Shown here piece after piece: positions 47,082 through 54,416 of a stretch of DNA of 64,000 nucleotides; within the stretch, counting starts at the first letter, position 1, and every line of letters begins with the position of its first letter. Both the position numbers and the translations under genes were made by a program. The DNA lies in the NCBI RefSeq assembly GCF_004920835.1, contig NZ_QFHO01000011.1, forward strand, positions 62,001 through 126,000. Reading direction: 5' to 3'. Source of the stretch: Stenotrophomonas maltophilia. Lineage in GTDB: Bacteria > Pseudomonadota > Gammaproteobacteria > Xanthomonadales > Xanthomonadaceae. The notes under the pieces are model-generated. The model did no database searches and was not told the DNA's origin. It saw only the letters and a program-made list of their open reading frames with translations.

Positions 47082-47187
47082 CCATCGGAACAGTTTGTCG
47101 TTGCGGGCATCACGCGCATCACGCGTGGACGGGGCGGCACGGCGTGGCAGAGGCGGTGCCCGCGCAGGGCGGGCACCGTCATGTCCA

Positions 47188-48276
47188 TCACTTCAGGTCG
47201 GTCGCCCAGTAGGCCTCGATCTGCTTGACCAGGTCGGCCGGCAGCGGCACGTAGTGCAGCTCGTTGGCCTGGGCCTGGCCGTTCTCGAAGGCCCACTTGA
47301 AGAAGGCCAGGGTGTCCTGGTTGCGCTTGGCATCCTTCGGCTGCTTCTGCATCAGCATGAAGTTGGTGGCGGTGATCGGCCACGCCTGCTCGCCCGGGGC
47401 GTTGGTGATGACCAGGTTGAAGTCCTTGGCGCTGGCCCAGTCGGCGCTGGCGGCCGCAGCGGCGAAGGTTTCCGCGCTCGGCTCGACCCAGTTGCCGGCG
47501 GCGTTTTGCATGGCGGTGTACGGCATGCCGTTCTGCAGCGCGTAGGCCAGTTCGACGTAGCCGATCGAACCCTTGATCTGCTTCACGTACGAGGCGACGC
47601 CTTCATTGCCCTTGCCACCGACGCCGTCCGGCCACTGCACCGAGGTGCCTTCGCCGACCTTGGTCTTCCACTCCGGGCTGACCTTGGACAGGTAGTTGGA
47701 GAAGTTGAAGGTGGTGCCCGAACCGTCCGAACGGTGGACCAGAGTGATCTTGCCGTCCGGCAGCTTCACGCCCGGGTTGGCGGCGACGATGGCCGGGTCG
47801 TTCCAGGTCTTGACCTTGCCCAGGAAGATGTCGGCCAGCAGGGCGCCGCTCAGGCGCAGCTTGCCGCCTTCCAGGCCTTCGATATTGACCACCGGGACCA
47901 CGCCGCCGATGGCGGACGGGAACTGCGCCAGGCCGGCCTGGGCCAGCTCTTCGCTGCTCAGCGGCTTGTCGGAGGAACCGAAGTCGACCGTGCCGGCCTT
48001 GATCTGGGCGATGCCGCCACCGGAGCCGATCGACTGATAGTTGATCTTGGCACCGGTGCTGGCGTTGTAGTCAGCCGACCACTTGGAAACCAGCGGGAAG
48101 ATGAAGGAAGCGCCGGCACCGGACACTTCGGCGGTCACCTTGGCACCGGCAGCGGCCGGGGCGGCGGCACCGTCGGCAGCCGGCTGCTGCGCGGCCTGCT
48201 TGTCGCCACCGCAGGCCGACAGGCCCAGGGCGATGGCCAGGGAAAGGGCGGCGAGGCCGGCCGAGTGCAGTTTCAT
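47188..48276 (-). CDS. pstS: Phosphate-binding protein PstS, lipoprotein form
   Basis: 362 residues from ATG 48276 with GGAG five bases upstream (a GTG at 48282 is too close). Lipoprotein signal LAALSLAIALGLSACGGDK (lipobox LSAC). Periplasmic PstS fold with phosphate-binding motifs GAGASFIFPLVSKW, YQSIGSGGGIAQI, TVDFGSSDKPL and LVHRSDGSGTTFNFSNYLS. A Pro/Ala linker follows the lipid-modified Cys. First gene of the pstSCAB-phoU operon, with its own ~320 bp upstream region. Close homologue of the PstS encoded next to it at 48600-49616. Confidence 0.96.
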   Translation of the reverse strand: MKLHSAGLAALSLAIALGLSACGGDKQAAQQPAADGAAAPAAAGAKVTAEVSGAGASFIFPLVSKWSADYNASTGAKINYQSIGSGGGIAQIKAGTVDFGSSDKPLSSEELAQAGLAQFPSAIGGVVPVVNIEGLEGGKLRLSGALLADIFLGKVKTWNDPAIVAANPGVKLPDGKITLVHRSDGSGTTFNFSNYLSKVSPEWKTKVGEGTSVQWPDGVGGKGNEGVASYVKQIKGSIGYVELAYALQNGMPYTAMQNAAGNWVEPSAETFAAAAASADWASAKDFNLVITNAPGEQAWPITATNFMLMQKQPKDAKRNQDTLAFFKWAFENGQAQANELHYVPLPADLVKQIEAYWATDLK

Positions 48277-48500
48277 GGTCACTCCATAGCGGGGTAGAGC
48301 CGACGGCGTCGGCGGATGCGGCTATGAAATGATGTTTTTGTTACAGCCGTATTACGGCCATGACAGAGGTGTCCTCGATCACGTTCCGACAAGGGTTTCA
48401 CAGGGCTGGCTCCGACCCGGCAGGGGCCCGGAGACCCCGGATCTGCGCACCGACTCAACTACGGACCAGCGACAGCGCAGCGCCTTTCACGACCAACCCC

Positions 48501-48539
48501 AAAAAACAAGAAGAGCGCGAGATCTCGAGGATCTCGCGC
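48501..48539 (-). terminator. Terminator of the second pstS gene
   Basis: On the minus strand GCGCGAGATC, loop CTCGA, GATCTCGCGC, followed by a T-rich tract (TTCTTGTTTTTT). Confidence 0.8.
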
Positions 48540-48545
48540 CCGGGT

Positions 48546-48579
48546 GGGATCGGCGGGGGAGAGAGGGCCCGCCGATCCC
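48546..48579. repeat. Long perfect hairpin downstream of the second pstS gene
   Basis: GGGATCGGCGGG (48546-48557) and CCCGCCGATCCC (48568-48579), a 12-base stem with no T tract, directly between the gene and its terminator. Confidence 0.75.
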
Positions 48580-48599
48580 ATTCCTGCGGGGGAACGCGC

Positions 48600-49616
48600 T
48601 TACTTCAGGTTCTGCGTCCAGTAGGTCTCGATCTGGCGCACCAGGCTGTCCGGCAGCGGCACGTAGTCCAGCTGGCGGGCCTGGGCGTCGCCGCTCTTGT
48701 AGACCCAGCGGAAGAACTCCTGGGTGGCCTTGCCGTTGGCAGGGTTCTTCGGCTTCTTGTGCACCAGGATGAAGTTGGTGGCGGTGATCGGCCAGGACTC
48801 GGCGCCTGGCGCGTTGGTCATCACCAGGTAGAAGTCCTTGGCGCTGGCCCAGTCGGCGCTGGCAGCGGCGGCGGCGAACGAGGCGTCGCTCGGCTGCACG
48901 AACTTGCCGGCAGCGTTCTTCATGGCGGTGTACGACAGCTTGTTCTGCAGTGCGTAGGACAGTTCGACATAGCCGATGCCCCCCTTGATCTGCTTCACGT
49001 AGGCAGCAACGCCTTCGTTGCCCTTGCCACCGATGCCGGCCGGCCACTGGACCGAGGTGCCTTCACCGACCGAGGTCTTCCACTCCGGGCTGACCTTGGA
49101 CAGGTAGTTGACGAAGTTGAAGGTGGTGCCCGAACCATCCGAACGGTGCACGACGGTGATCTTGGCGCTCGGCAGGGTCACGCCCGGGTTCAGCGCAGCG
49201 ATGGCCGGGTCGTTCCAGGTCTTGATCTTGCCCAAGAAGATGTTTGCCAGCACGGTGCCGTCCAGCTTCAGCGCGCCCGGAGCGATGCCGGCAACGTTGA
49301 CCACCGGCACCACGCCGCCGATCACCGACGGGAACTGGGCCAGGCCCGCAGCGGCCAGTTCTTCCGGCTTCAGCGGGGCGTCGGAGGAGCCGAAATCAAC
49401 GGTCTTGGCCTTGATCTGGGCGATACCACCACCGGAGCCGATCGACTGGTAGTTGACCTTGTTGCTGGTGGCGGCGTTGTAGTCGGCCGACCACTTCGAC
49501 ATCACCGGGTAGATGAACGAGGCGCCCGCACCGGTGATTTCAGCGGCGTTGGCGGCGAACACGGACGACGCTGCGAAGACGGCAACGGCAACGCGCGACT
49601 TGAAGGCGTGGATCAC
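48600..49616 (-). CDS. pstS: Second phosphate-binding protein PstS, secreted form
   Basis: 338 residues from GTG 49616, with GGAG about nine bases upstream; a longer frame (to 49712) has no ribosome site. The Sec signal peptide (IHAFKSRVAVAVFAASSVFAANA) has no lipobox Cys, so this copy is soluble in the periplasm. Otherwise highly similar to the neighbouring PstS along its length (GAGASFIYPVMSKWSADYN, YQSIGSGGGIAQIKAKTVDFGSSDAPL, VVHRSDGSGTTFNFVNYLSKVSPEWKT). It probably arose by tandem duplication. Its own promoter region contains a Pho-box-like pair and it ends in a terminator, so it is transcribed separately. Confidence 0.95.
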   Translation of the reverse strand: MIHAFKSRVAVAVFAASSVFAANAAEITGAGASFIYPVMSKWSADYNAATSNKVNYQSIGSGGGIAQIKAKTVDFGSSDAPLKPEELAAAGLAQFPSVIGGVVPVVNVAGIAPGALKLDGTVLANIFLGKIKTWNDPAIAALNPGVTLPSAKITVVHRSDGSGTTFNFVNYLSKVSPEWKTSVGEGTSVQWPAGIGGKGNEGVAAYVKQIKGGIGYVELSYALQNKLSYTAMKNAAGKFVQPSDASFAAAAASADWASAKDFYLVMTNAPGAESWPITATNFILVHKKPKNPANGKATQEFFRWVYKSGDAQARQLDYVPLPDSLVRQIETYWTQNLK

Positions 49617-49666
49617 GGGGTGGCTCCTGGGTTGATTGGGATGCGGGGTTACCCGCCCGGCGCACA

Positions 49667-49688
49667 TTCCATAACGGTTCGATGACAG
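49667..49688 (-). promoter_or_regulatory. Possible Pho box of the second pstS gene
   Basis: Read on the minus strand, CTGTCATCGAA is followed 11 bases later by CCGTTATGGAA: one perfect and one 5/7 half-site with the 11-base spacing of PhoB boxes, ~50 bp before the GTG start. Confidence 0.5.
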
Positions 49689-50061
49689 CGCAGGGACCGT
49701 TGTATGACGCAACCGTTACAGCGTTGTCCGGCACCCGCACAGCAGGGGTGTGAAGGTTCTGCGTACCGCTGGCAACGTGATGACCGATGCGCCGGAGACG
49801 GGCGTGGCCCAGTTGCGATCACGCTCTATATGTCGCTGATGGCCTGTCCGGAGTGGCCGTCAATGCCGTCGCGGCCTGGCATTCCGCAGTGATGCCGCGT
49901 CATCCACGCGAAACCAGCGGTGCCGGTGAAGGTCCCGCAGCGACAGGTCCGCGCATGAACGCTGATACGTGACGCCATATGCCGCAAGGGATCGACAAGG
50001 ATGTGGCGGCAAATGAGTCGTGCGCATGACCGCACGAAGAAATCTGTGGTTGGTGCTCAGG

Positions 50062-50083
50062 TTGTCATTCGGCTGTCATGGTT
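50062..50083 (+). promoter_or_regulatory. Pho box of the porin gene
   Basis: TTGTCATTCGG directly followed by CTGTCATGGTT: two near-perfect PhoB half-sites (consensus CTGTCAT + 4) with exact 11-base period, 86 bp before the porin ATG. Confidence 0.85.
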
Positions 50084-50168
50084 TTAACGGAATGTTCGCA
50101 AAACGCTTGACCGGCCTGCCGGCGTGGCGTTCTGCCCAAGCCATTCCAACCCTCTGGAGAAATCCAAA

Positions 50169-51401
50169 ATGCGTTCCCATTTGCTCGCCGCCGCGGTCGT
50201 TGCAAGCCTCGGTCTGGTTTCCGCCGACGCCTTCGCAGCTCCCGCCAGCACGGGCGTATCCCAGGCACAGCTGCAGCAGCTGCAGGCGCAGATCGCTGCC
50301 CTGCAGGCCCAGGTCCAGCAGCTGCAGAACGATTCGCAGGCGCTGCAGGCACAGTCCGATGCGCAGTCCGAAGTGAACATCACCCAGGCCCAGGCTCTGG
50401 AAGGTGCACAGAAGACCCAGACCAGCGTCGACAAGCTGGCCAAGCTGGTCAATGACAACAAGATCGGCGGTCGCATGTTCTTCGACCTGACCAACATCGA
50501 CAAGACCAGCAACGGCAAGGACACCGCCGCCAGCGGCACCGGTCTGGACGTCAAGCGCTTCTACCTGACCGTCGACCACAAGTTCAACGACATCTGGTCG
50601 GCCAACCTGACCACCGACTTCCAGTACAGCTCGGCCATCGGCAACACCGAACTGTTCGTCAAGAAGGCCTACGTGCAGGGCAGCTTCGACCCGGCCTTCA
50701 ACCTGCGCGTCGGTGCCGCCGACATGCCGTGGATCCCGTACGTCGAGAAGTTCTACGGCATGCGTTATGTCGAGAACACCCTGACCGATCGCCTGAAGTA
50801 CGGCAACTCGTCCGACTGGGGCCTGCATGGCTTCGGCAACCTGGGCAACAACTTCAACTACGCGGTCTCGGTCGTGTCCGGCGCCGGCTACAAGAACCCG
50901 ACCCGCAGCAAGGGCATGGACGTGGAAGGTCGTGCGGCCTATACCCCGAACGAGAACTTCGTGGTTGCCGTCGGTGGCTACAGCGGCAAGCTGGGCAAGG
51001 AAACCGACATCCAGAGCGCCGAGAACACCTACACCCGCGCCAATGCGATGGTCGCCTACGCCAGCAGCGACTTCCGCGTCGGTGGCGAGTACTTCCAGGC
51101 CAAGAACCTCAACAACGTGATGACCGTTGCTACCGACAAGACCAGCGGCTGGTCGGTGTGGGGCAGCGTGCGCGTCACCGACGGCGGCATCAACGTGTTC
51201 GGTCGTTACGATGACACCGACGTCAGCAAGACCCTGGACCCGACCCTGAGCGACAAGTACTGGAACGTCGGTGTCGAGTTCCCGGTCATGAAGAACCTCA
51301 AGCTGTCGACTGTGTACAAGTACACGCACCTGGCCAACGCCGGCGACAAGAAGAACGACAAGACCAAGGAATTCGGCGTCTGGGGCGACCTGTCGTTCTG
51401 A
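50169..51401 (+). CDS. Phosphate-starvation porin, OprO/OprP type
   Basis: 410 residues from ATG 50169 with GGAG upstream. Signal peptide (SHLLAAAVVASLGLVSADAFAA), then an N-terminal coiled coil (QAQLQQLQAQIAALQAQVQQLQNDSQ) that trimerises above the barrel, then a 16-strand beta barrel (e.g. GLDVKRFYLTVDHKFNDIWSANLTTDFQY; DRLKYGNSSDWGLHGFGNLGNNFNYAVSV) with C-terminal Phe (WGDLSF), the outer-membrane insertion signal. Pho box control and adjacency to pst genes support phosphate or pyrophosphate uptake; the sequence alone would only say carbohydrate/phosphate porin. Confidence 0.9.
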   Translation: MRSHLLAAAVVASLGLVSADAFAAPASTGVSQAQLQQLQAQIAALQAQVQQLQNDSQALQAQSDAQSEVNITQAQALEGAQKTQTSVDKLAKLVNDNKIGGRMFFDLTNIDKTSNGKDTAASGTGLDVKRFYLTVDHKFNDIWSANLTTDFQYSSAIGNTELFVKKAYVQGSFDPAFNLRVGAADMPWIPYVEKFYGMRYVENTLTDRLKYGNSSDWGLHGFGNLGNNFNYAVSVVSGAGYKNPTRSKGMDVEGRAAYTPNENFVVAVGGYSGKLGKETDIQSAENTYTRANAMVAYASSDFRVGGEYFQAKNLNNVMTVATDKTSGWSVWGSVRVTDGGINVFGRYDDTDVSKTLDPTLSDKYWNVGVEFPVMKNLKLSTVYKYTHLANAGDKKNDKTKEFGVWGDLSF

Positions 51402-51430
51402 TCACCTGAAGCACCTTGTCTGCAAACGAA

Positions 51431-51463
51431 GACGGCGGGCCTTGTGCCCGCCGTCTTTGTTCT
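51431..51463 (+). terminator. Terminator after the porin gene
   Basis: GACGGCGGGC, loop CTTGT, GCCCGCCGTC, then TTTGTT. The convergent nth gene ends ~20 bp further on. Confidence 0.88.
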
Positions 51464-51481
51464 GTCACACCACGAACGCGG

Positions 51482-52171
51482 TCACGCCTCGGCCGTGGTC
51501 TTTTCCTTGAACCGGCACAGGTCGGCGATCACGCAGCCCGGGCAATCCGGCTTGCGCGCCTTGCATACATAACGTCCGTGCAGGATCAGCCAGTGATGCG
51601 CGTCGAGCAGGAACTCGGCCGGAATGGCCTTCACCAGTTTGTCTTCCACTTCGCGCACATTCCTGCCTGGTGCCAGGCCGGTGCGGTTGGAGACGCGGAA
51701 TATATGCGTGTCCACCGCCATCACCGGCTCACCGAACGCAGTGTTGAGCACCACGTTGGCGGTCTTGCGGCCCACGCCCGGCAGCGCTTCCAGTTCATCG
51801 CGATCGCGCGGAACTTCACCGCCGTGCTTCTCCAGCAGGATCGCGCAGGTGGCGATCACGTTCTTTGCCTTGGCATTGAACAGACCGATGGTGGCGATGT
51901 ACTGCTTCAGTCCGTCCTCGCCAAGTGCGAGGATCTTTGCCGGGGTATTGGCCACCGGGAACAGGCGGCGCGTGGCCTTGTTGACGCCCACGTCGGTGGC
52001 CTGCGCCGACAGCGCGACCGCCACCAGCAGTTCGAACGGCGAGCTGTATTCCAGCTCGGTCTTCGGGTGCGGATTGAGTTCGCGCAGCCGGGTGAACATT
52101 TCCACCACGTCGGCGCGCGGCATCACGCTGCCACGGCGCGCAGGTGCGCGCGCGGTCTTCTTCGCGGCCAT
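51482..52171 (-). CDS. nth: Endonuclease III
   Basis: 229 residues. DNA glycosylase/AP lyase for oxidised pyrimidines. Helix-hairpin-helix LEALPGVGRKTANVVLNTAFG with catalytic Lys, catalytic Asp in MAVDTHIFRVSNR, and a C-terminal [4Fe-4S] loop with Cys spacing C-X6-C-X2-C-X5-C (YVCKARKPDCPGCVIADLC). An N-terminal basic tail (AAKKTARAPARRGS) is longer than in E. coli Nth (211 aa). Its ATG overlaps the upstream TAA (TAATG). Confidence 0.96.
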   Translation of the reverse strand: MAAKKTARAPARRGSVMPRADVVEMFTRLRELNPHPKTELEYSSPFELLVAVALSAQATDVGVNKATRRLFPVANTPAKILALGEDGLKQYIATIGLFNAKAKNVIATCAILLEKHGGEVPRDRDELEALPGVGRKTANVVLNTAFGEPVMAVDTHIFRVSNRTGLAPGRNVREVEDKLVKAIPAEFLLDAHHWLILHGRYVCKARKPDCPGCVIADLCRFKEKTTAEA

Positions 52172-52524
52172 TACTGTTCCTTGCCGGTGGCGCGGGCCTT
52201 GGCCCGGGCGAGAATCGCGGCCGCTGCGGCGGGCAGTGCGGGCTTCATATCCGGTGCTGCGGCGGGCGTGCGCCTTGCGTCGCGTTCGGCCTCACGCCGC
52301 GCCAGACGCACGGCACGGGTGCGGTAGCGTTCGCGTGCGGCCCAGGCGTTCTGCAGCTGCTGCTGGGCCTGGTGCAGGCGTTGTGGAAGCTCCGGGTGGC
52401 CGGGTACCAGCTGTTCGTCGCCGGTACGGGCCACATAGTCCATCAGGCCGGCCTGCAGGGCGCCATCGAGATCGTCTGCCTGGACCCGGGCGAACAGTTG
52501 CGCGGGGTTGGGTCGGGATGCCAT
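52171..52524 (-). CDS. Small helical protein of unknown function
   Basis: 117 residues from ATG 52524, 4 bp after the crotonase stop and overlapping the nth start. N-terminal part (PNPAQLFARVQADDLDGALQAGLMDYVARTG) reads as two helices; the rest is charged and helical (QRLHQAQQQLQNAWAARERYRTRAVRLARREAERDARR) and ends in an Ala-rich segment. No signal peptide or motif recognised. Translational overlap with nth suggests that the three genes (crotonase, this, nth) form one transcript. Confidence 0.75.
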   Translation of the reverse strand: MASRPNPAQLFARVQADDLDGALQAGLMDYVARTGDEQLVPGHPELPQRLHQAQQQLQNAWAARERYRTRAVRLARREAERDARRTPAAAPDMKPALPAAAAAILARAKARATGKEQ

Positions 52525-52528
52525 GGCG

Positions 52529-53311
52529 TCAGCGGTTCTGGAAGGCCGGCGGGCGGCGCTGCAGGAACGCGCTGGTTCCTTCGCGCATGTCCTCGGTGGC
52601 GAACAGCAGGCCGAACTGCGCGCTTTCGTACTCCAGCCCCGCTTCCAGGCTGCATTCGCCACCCACGTGCACGGCATCAAGCAGGCCGCGCAGGGCCAGC
52701 GGCGCCGAGCGCGCCAACTGGCGGGCGACGTCCTGCACGCGATTGTCCAGTTCGGCGGCGGGGACCACCTCGTTGACGATGCCCAGTTCCAGCGCACGCG
52801 CCGCGTTGATCGGAGCACCCAGCAGGCACAGTTCCAGGGTGGCGGCGCGGCCGCACAGGCGCAGCAGGCGCTGGCTGCCACCAAAGCCGGGAATCAGGCC
52901 AAGGTTGATTTCCGGTTGGCCGACCTTGGCGCTATCGGCGGCGATGCGCAGGTGGCAGGCCATCGCCAGTTCCAGCCCGCCGCCCAGCGCAAAGCCGTTC
53001 ACACGGGCGATGACCGGCTTGGGCATGCGTTCGATCTGGCGCATCAGCGCCTGGCCCAGCAGCGAGAAATCACGTCCCTGAACCGCACTGAGTGTGTTCA
53101 TTTCGGCGATGTCGGCGCCCGCCACGAAGGCCTTAGGGCCGGCACCGGTCAGCACCACCACGCGCACCTCCGGGTCGGCGGCGGCCGCGCTGAACGCCTC
53201 GGCCAGGGACTGCAGGGTCGCGGCGTTCAGGGCGTTGAGCTTGTCCGGGCGCTGGACGGTCACGGTGCGGATGGCGCCGTCGTCGGCGACAGCGATCAGG
53301 GCATCTGCCAC
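52529..53311 (-). CDS. Enoyl-CoA hydratase/isomerase family protein (crotonase)
   Basis: Encodes 260 residues. Classical crotonase pattern: RPDKLNALNAATLQSLAEAF, oxyanion-hole strands VVLTGAGPKAFVAGADIAEM and VIARVNGFALGGGLELAMACHLRIAADSAKVGQPEINLGLIPGFGGSQRLLRL, containing both catalytic Glu residues (GGLELA and QPEINL). Hydrates trans-2-enoyl-CoA in beta-oxidation or amino-acid degradation; exact substrate not readable. First gene of the run ending in nth. Confidence 0.92.
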   Translation of the reverse strand: MADALIAVADDGAIRTVTVQRPDKLNALNAATLQSLAEAFSAAAADPEVRVVVLTGAGPKAFVAGADIAEMNTLSAVQGRDFSLLGQALMRQIERMPKPVIARVNGFALGGGLELAMACHLRIAADSAKVGQPEINLGLIPGFGGSQRLLRLCGRAATLELCLLGAPINAARALELGIVNEVVPAAELDNRVQDVARQLARSAPLALRGLLDAVHVGGECSLEAGLEYESAQFGLLFATEDMREGTSAFLQRRPPAFQNR

Positions 53312-53478
53312 GGGGAAACTCCAGAAACGTTAAAAAATAGTGATATTGAACTCTGCAAACGCAGACGGGTCATAGCCTGCATCGTGAGTAGCGGTTACAC
53401 GTTGCGCCCGTTATCCTAACCCGTCGCCTCAGGGCGGCGCAGAACGTCCCTGAGTTACCACCCCTGGAGAACTGTTTG

Positions 53479-54180
53479 ATGAAGTTGCGTTCTATCGCGG
53501 TCGCCGTCGCGGCCCTGGCCCTGACGGGCAATGCCTTCGCCCAGGACATCGCGTCCGAGAAGGGCAAGCTGAGTTATTACTTCGGTTACGACTACGGCAA
53601 CAACCTGGCGGAGCTGACCGGTCGCGGTGAGCAGCTGGACATCAACTCGGTGGTGAAGGGCCTGCAGGACGCCTACGCCAAGAAGCAGCCGGCCATCACC
53701 GCCGAGCAGCTGAAGCCGGCCGTTGAAGCGTTCCAGAAGCGCGAGCAGGGCCGTGCCCAGGCTGCCAAGGCCGAGTACGAAAAGGCTGCTGCCGAAAACA
53801 AGACCAAGAGCGACCAGTTCATCGCGGCGAACAAGGCCAAGGCCGGCGTGCAGTCCCTGCCGAGCGGCGTCCAGTACCGCGTGGTCGAAGCCGGCAAGGG
53901 TGCCAAGCCGACCCAGGCCAGCACCGTGCAGCTGGAAGTGGCCGGTCCGTTCCCGTACGGCCAGCGCCCGACCGAAGCCCGCCCGGCCCAGCAGATCCCG
54001 TCGATCAAGGTCAGCGAAGTCGAAATGAAGGCCATGCGCGAGACCCTGCTGCAGATGCCGGCAGGCTCGAAGTGGGAAGTCACCCTGCCGCCGGACCAGG
54101 CCTACGGTGCCGACCCGCGCACCCCGTTCCCGCCGAACGTGGCTGTGCAGTTCGAGATCAAGCTGGTCAGCGTCAAGTAA
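53479..54180 (+). CDS. FKBP-family periplasmic protein with degenerate isomerase domain
   Basis: 233 residues from ATG 53479 (TTG 53476 excluded; GGAG ten bases upstream). Signal peptide (LRSIAVAVAALALTGNAFAQ). N-terminal dimerisation domain of Mip/FkpA type (EKGKLSYYFGYDYGNNLAELTGRGEQLDINSVVKGLQDAYAKKQPAITAEQLKPAVEAFQKREQ), long helix, then SGVQYRVVEAGKGAKPTQASTVQL and the FKBP end PAGSKWEVTLPPDQAYGADPRTPFPPNVAVQFEIKLVSVK. The central part of the FKBP domain lacks the GxxFDSS-type loop (Asp/Phe of the active site); in its place is FPYGQRPTEARPAQQIPSIKVSEVEMKAM. It is probably a chaperone with weak or no PPIase activity. Confidence 0.88.
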   Translation: MKLRSIAVAVAALALTGNAFAQDIASEKGKLSYYFGYDYGNNLAELTGRGEQLDINSVVKGLQDAYAKKQPAITAEQLKPAVEAFQKREQGRAQAAKAEYEKAAAENKTKSDQFIAANKAKAGVQSLPSGVQYRVVEAGKGAKPTQASTVQLEVAGPFPYGQRPTEARPAQQIPSIKVSEVEMKAMRETLLQMPAGSKWEVTLPPDQAYGADPRTPFPPNVAVQFEIKLVSVK

Positions 54181-54198
54181 GAAACAGCGTCAACATCA

Positions 54199-54227
54199 AC
54201 GCGCCGGTGATCCCACCGGCGCGTTTT
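54199..54227 (+). terminator. Terminator after the FKBP gene
   Basis: AACGCGCCGGTG, loop ATCC, CACCGGCGCGTT and T run. Confidence 0.9.
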
Positions 54228-54242
54228 TGTTTGCGCGCGGTC

Positions 54243-54330
54243 GCAGAGTCGACTGTCAGTTGACTGCTCTGCGGCCAGCCTGGGGAAATCCCCGCGCTAC
54301 GCGCGATAGTCGACTGACAGTCGACTCTAC
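54243..54330. repeat. Two SMAG-type palindromes
   Basis: GCAGAGTCGACTGTCAG...TGACTGCTCTGC (54243-54272) and ATAGTCGACTGACAGTCGACTCTAC (54306-54330); the second has CTAC at its end and both share the GTCGACTGTCAG stem. Confidence 0.75.
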
Positions 54331-54416
54331 CGTTCACGCTCCACCTCGCAGCCAGCGTGCCGAGCGCCGCATCTTCACCCCGCGCAAATCCAGCCTAATC
54401 GCGCTACTGTTGCCGG

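Larger units (their letters stand above)
48283..48599. other. Intergenic region between the two pstS genes
   Basis: 317 bp. A single CTGTCAT Pho half-site occurs on the minus strand (48360-48366) with weak neighbouring repeats, plausibly the promoter of pstSCAB. The right part holds two hairpins that end the upstream pstS transcript. The middle has no recognised feature. Confidence 0.55.
49617..50168. other. 552-bp divergent regulatory region between pstS copy 2 and the porin gene
   Basis: Contains a weak Pho box for pstS (49667-49688, minus) and a strong one for the porin (50062-50083, plus). The ~370 bp between them hold only short, weakly biased frames with no ribosome site; I see no gene there. 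Confidence 0.6.

Noticed and set aside
48600..49616. Second pstS gene as pseudogene
   Set aside because: The frame is intact, with signal peptide, all phosphate-binding motifs, ribosome site and terminator.
49760..50030. Small ORFs between pstS and the porin gene
   Set aside because: Frames of 60-70 codons exist on both strands but lack ribosome sites and typical codon bias.
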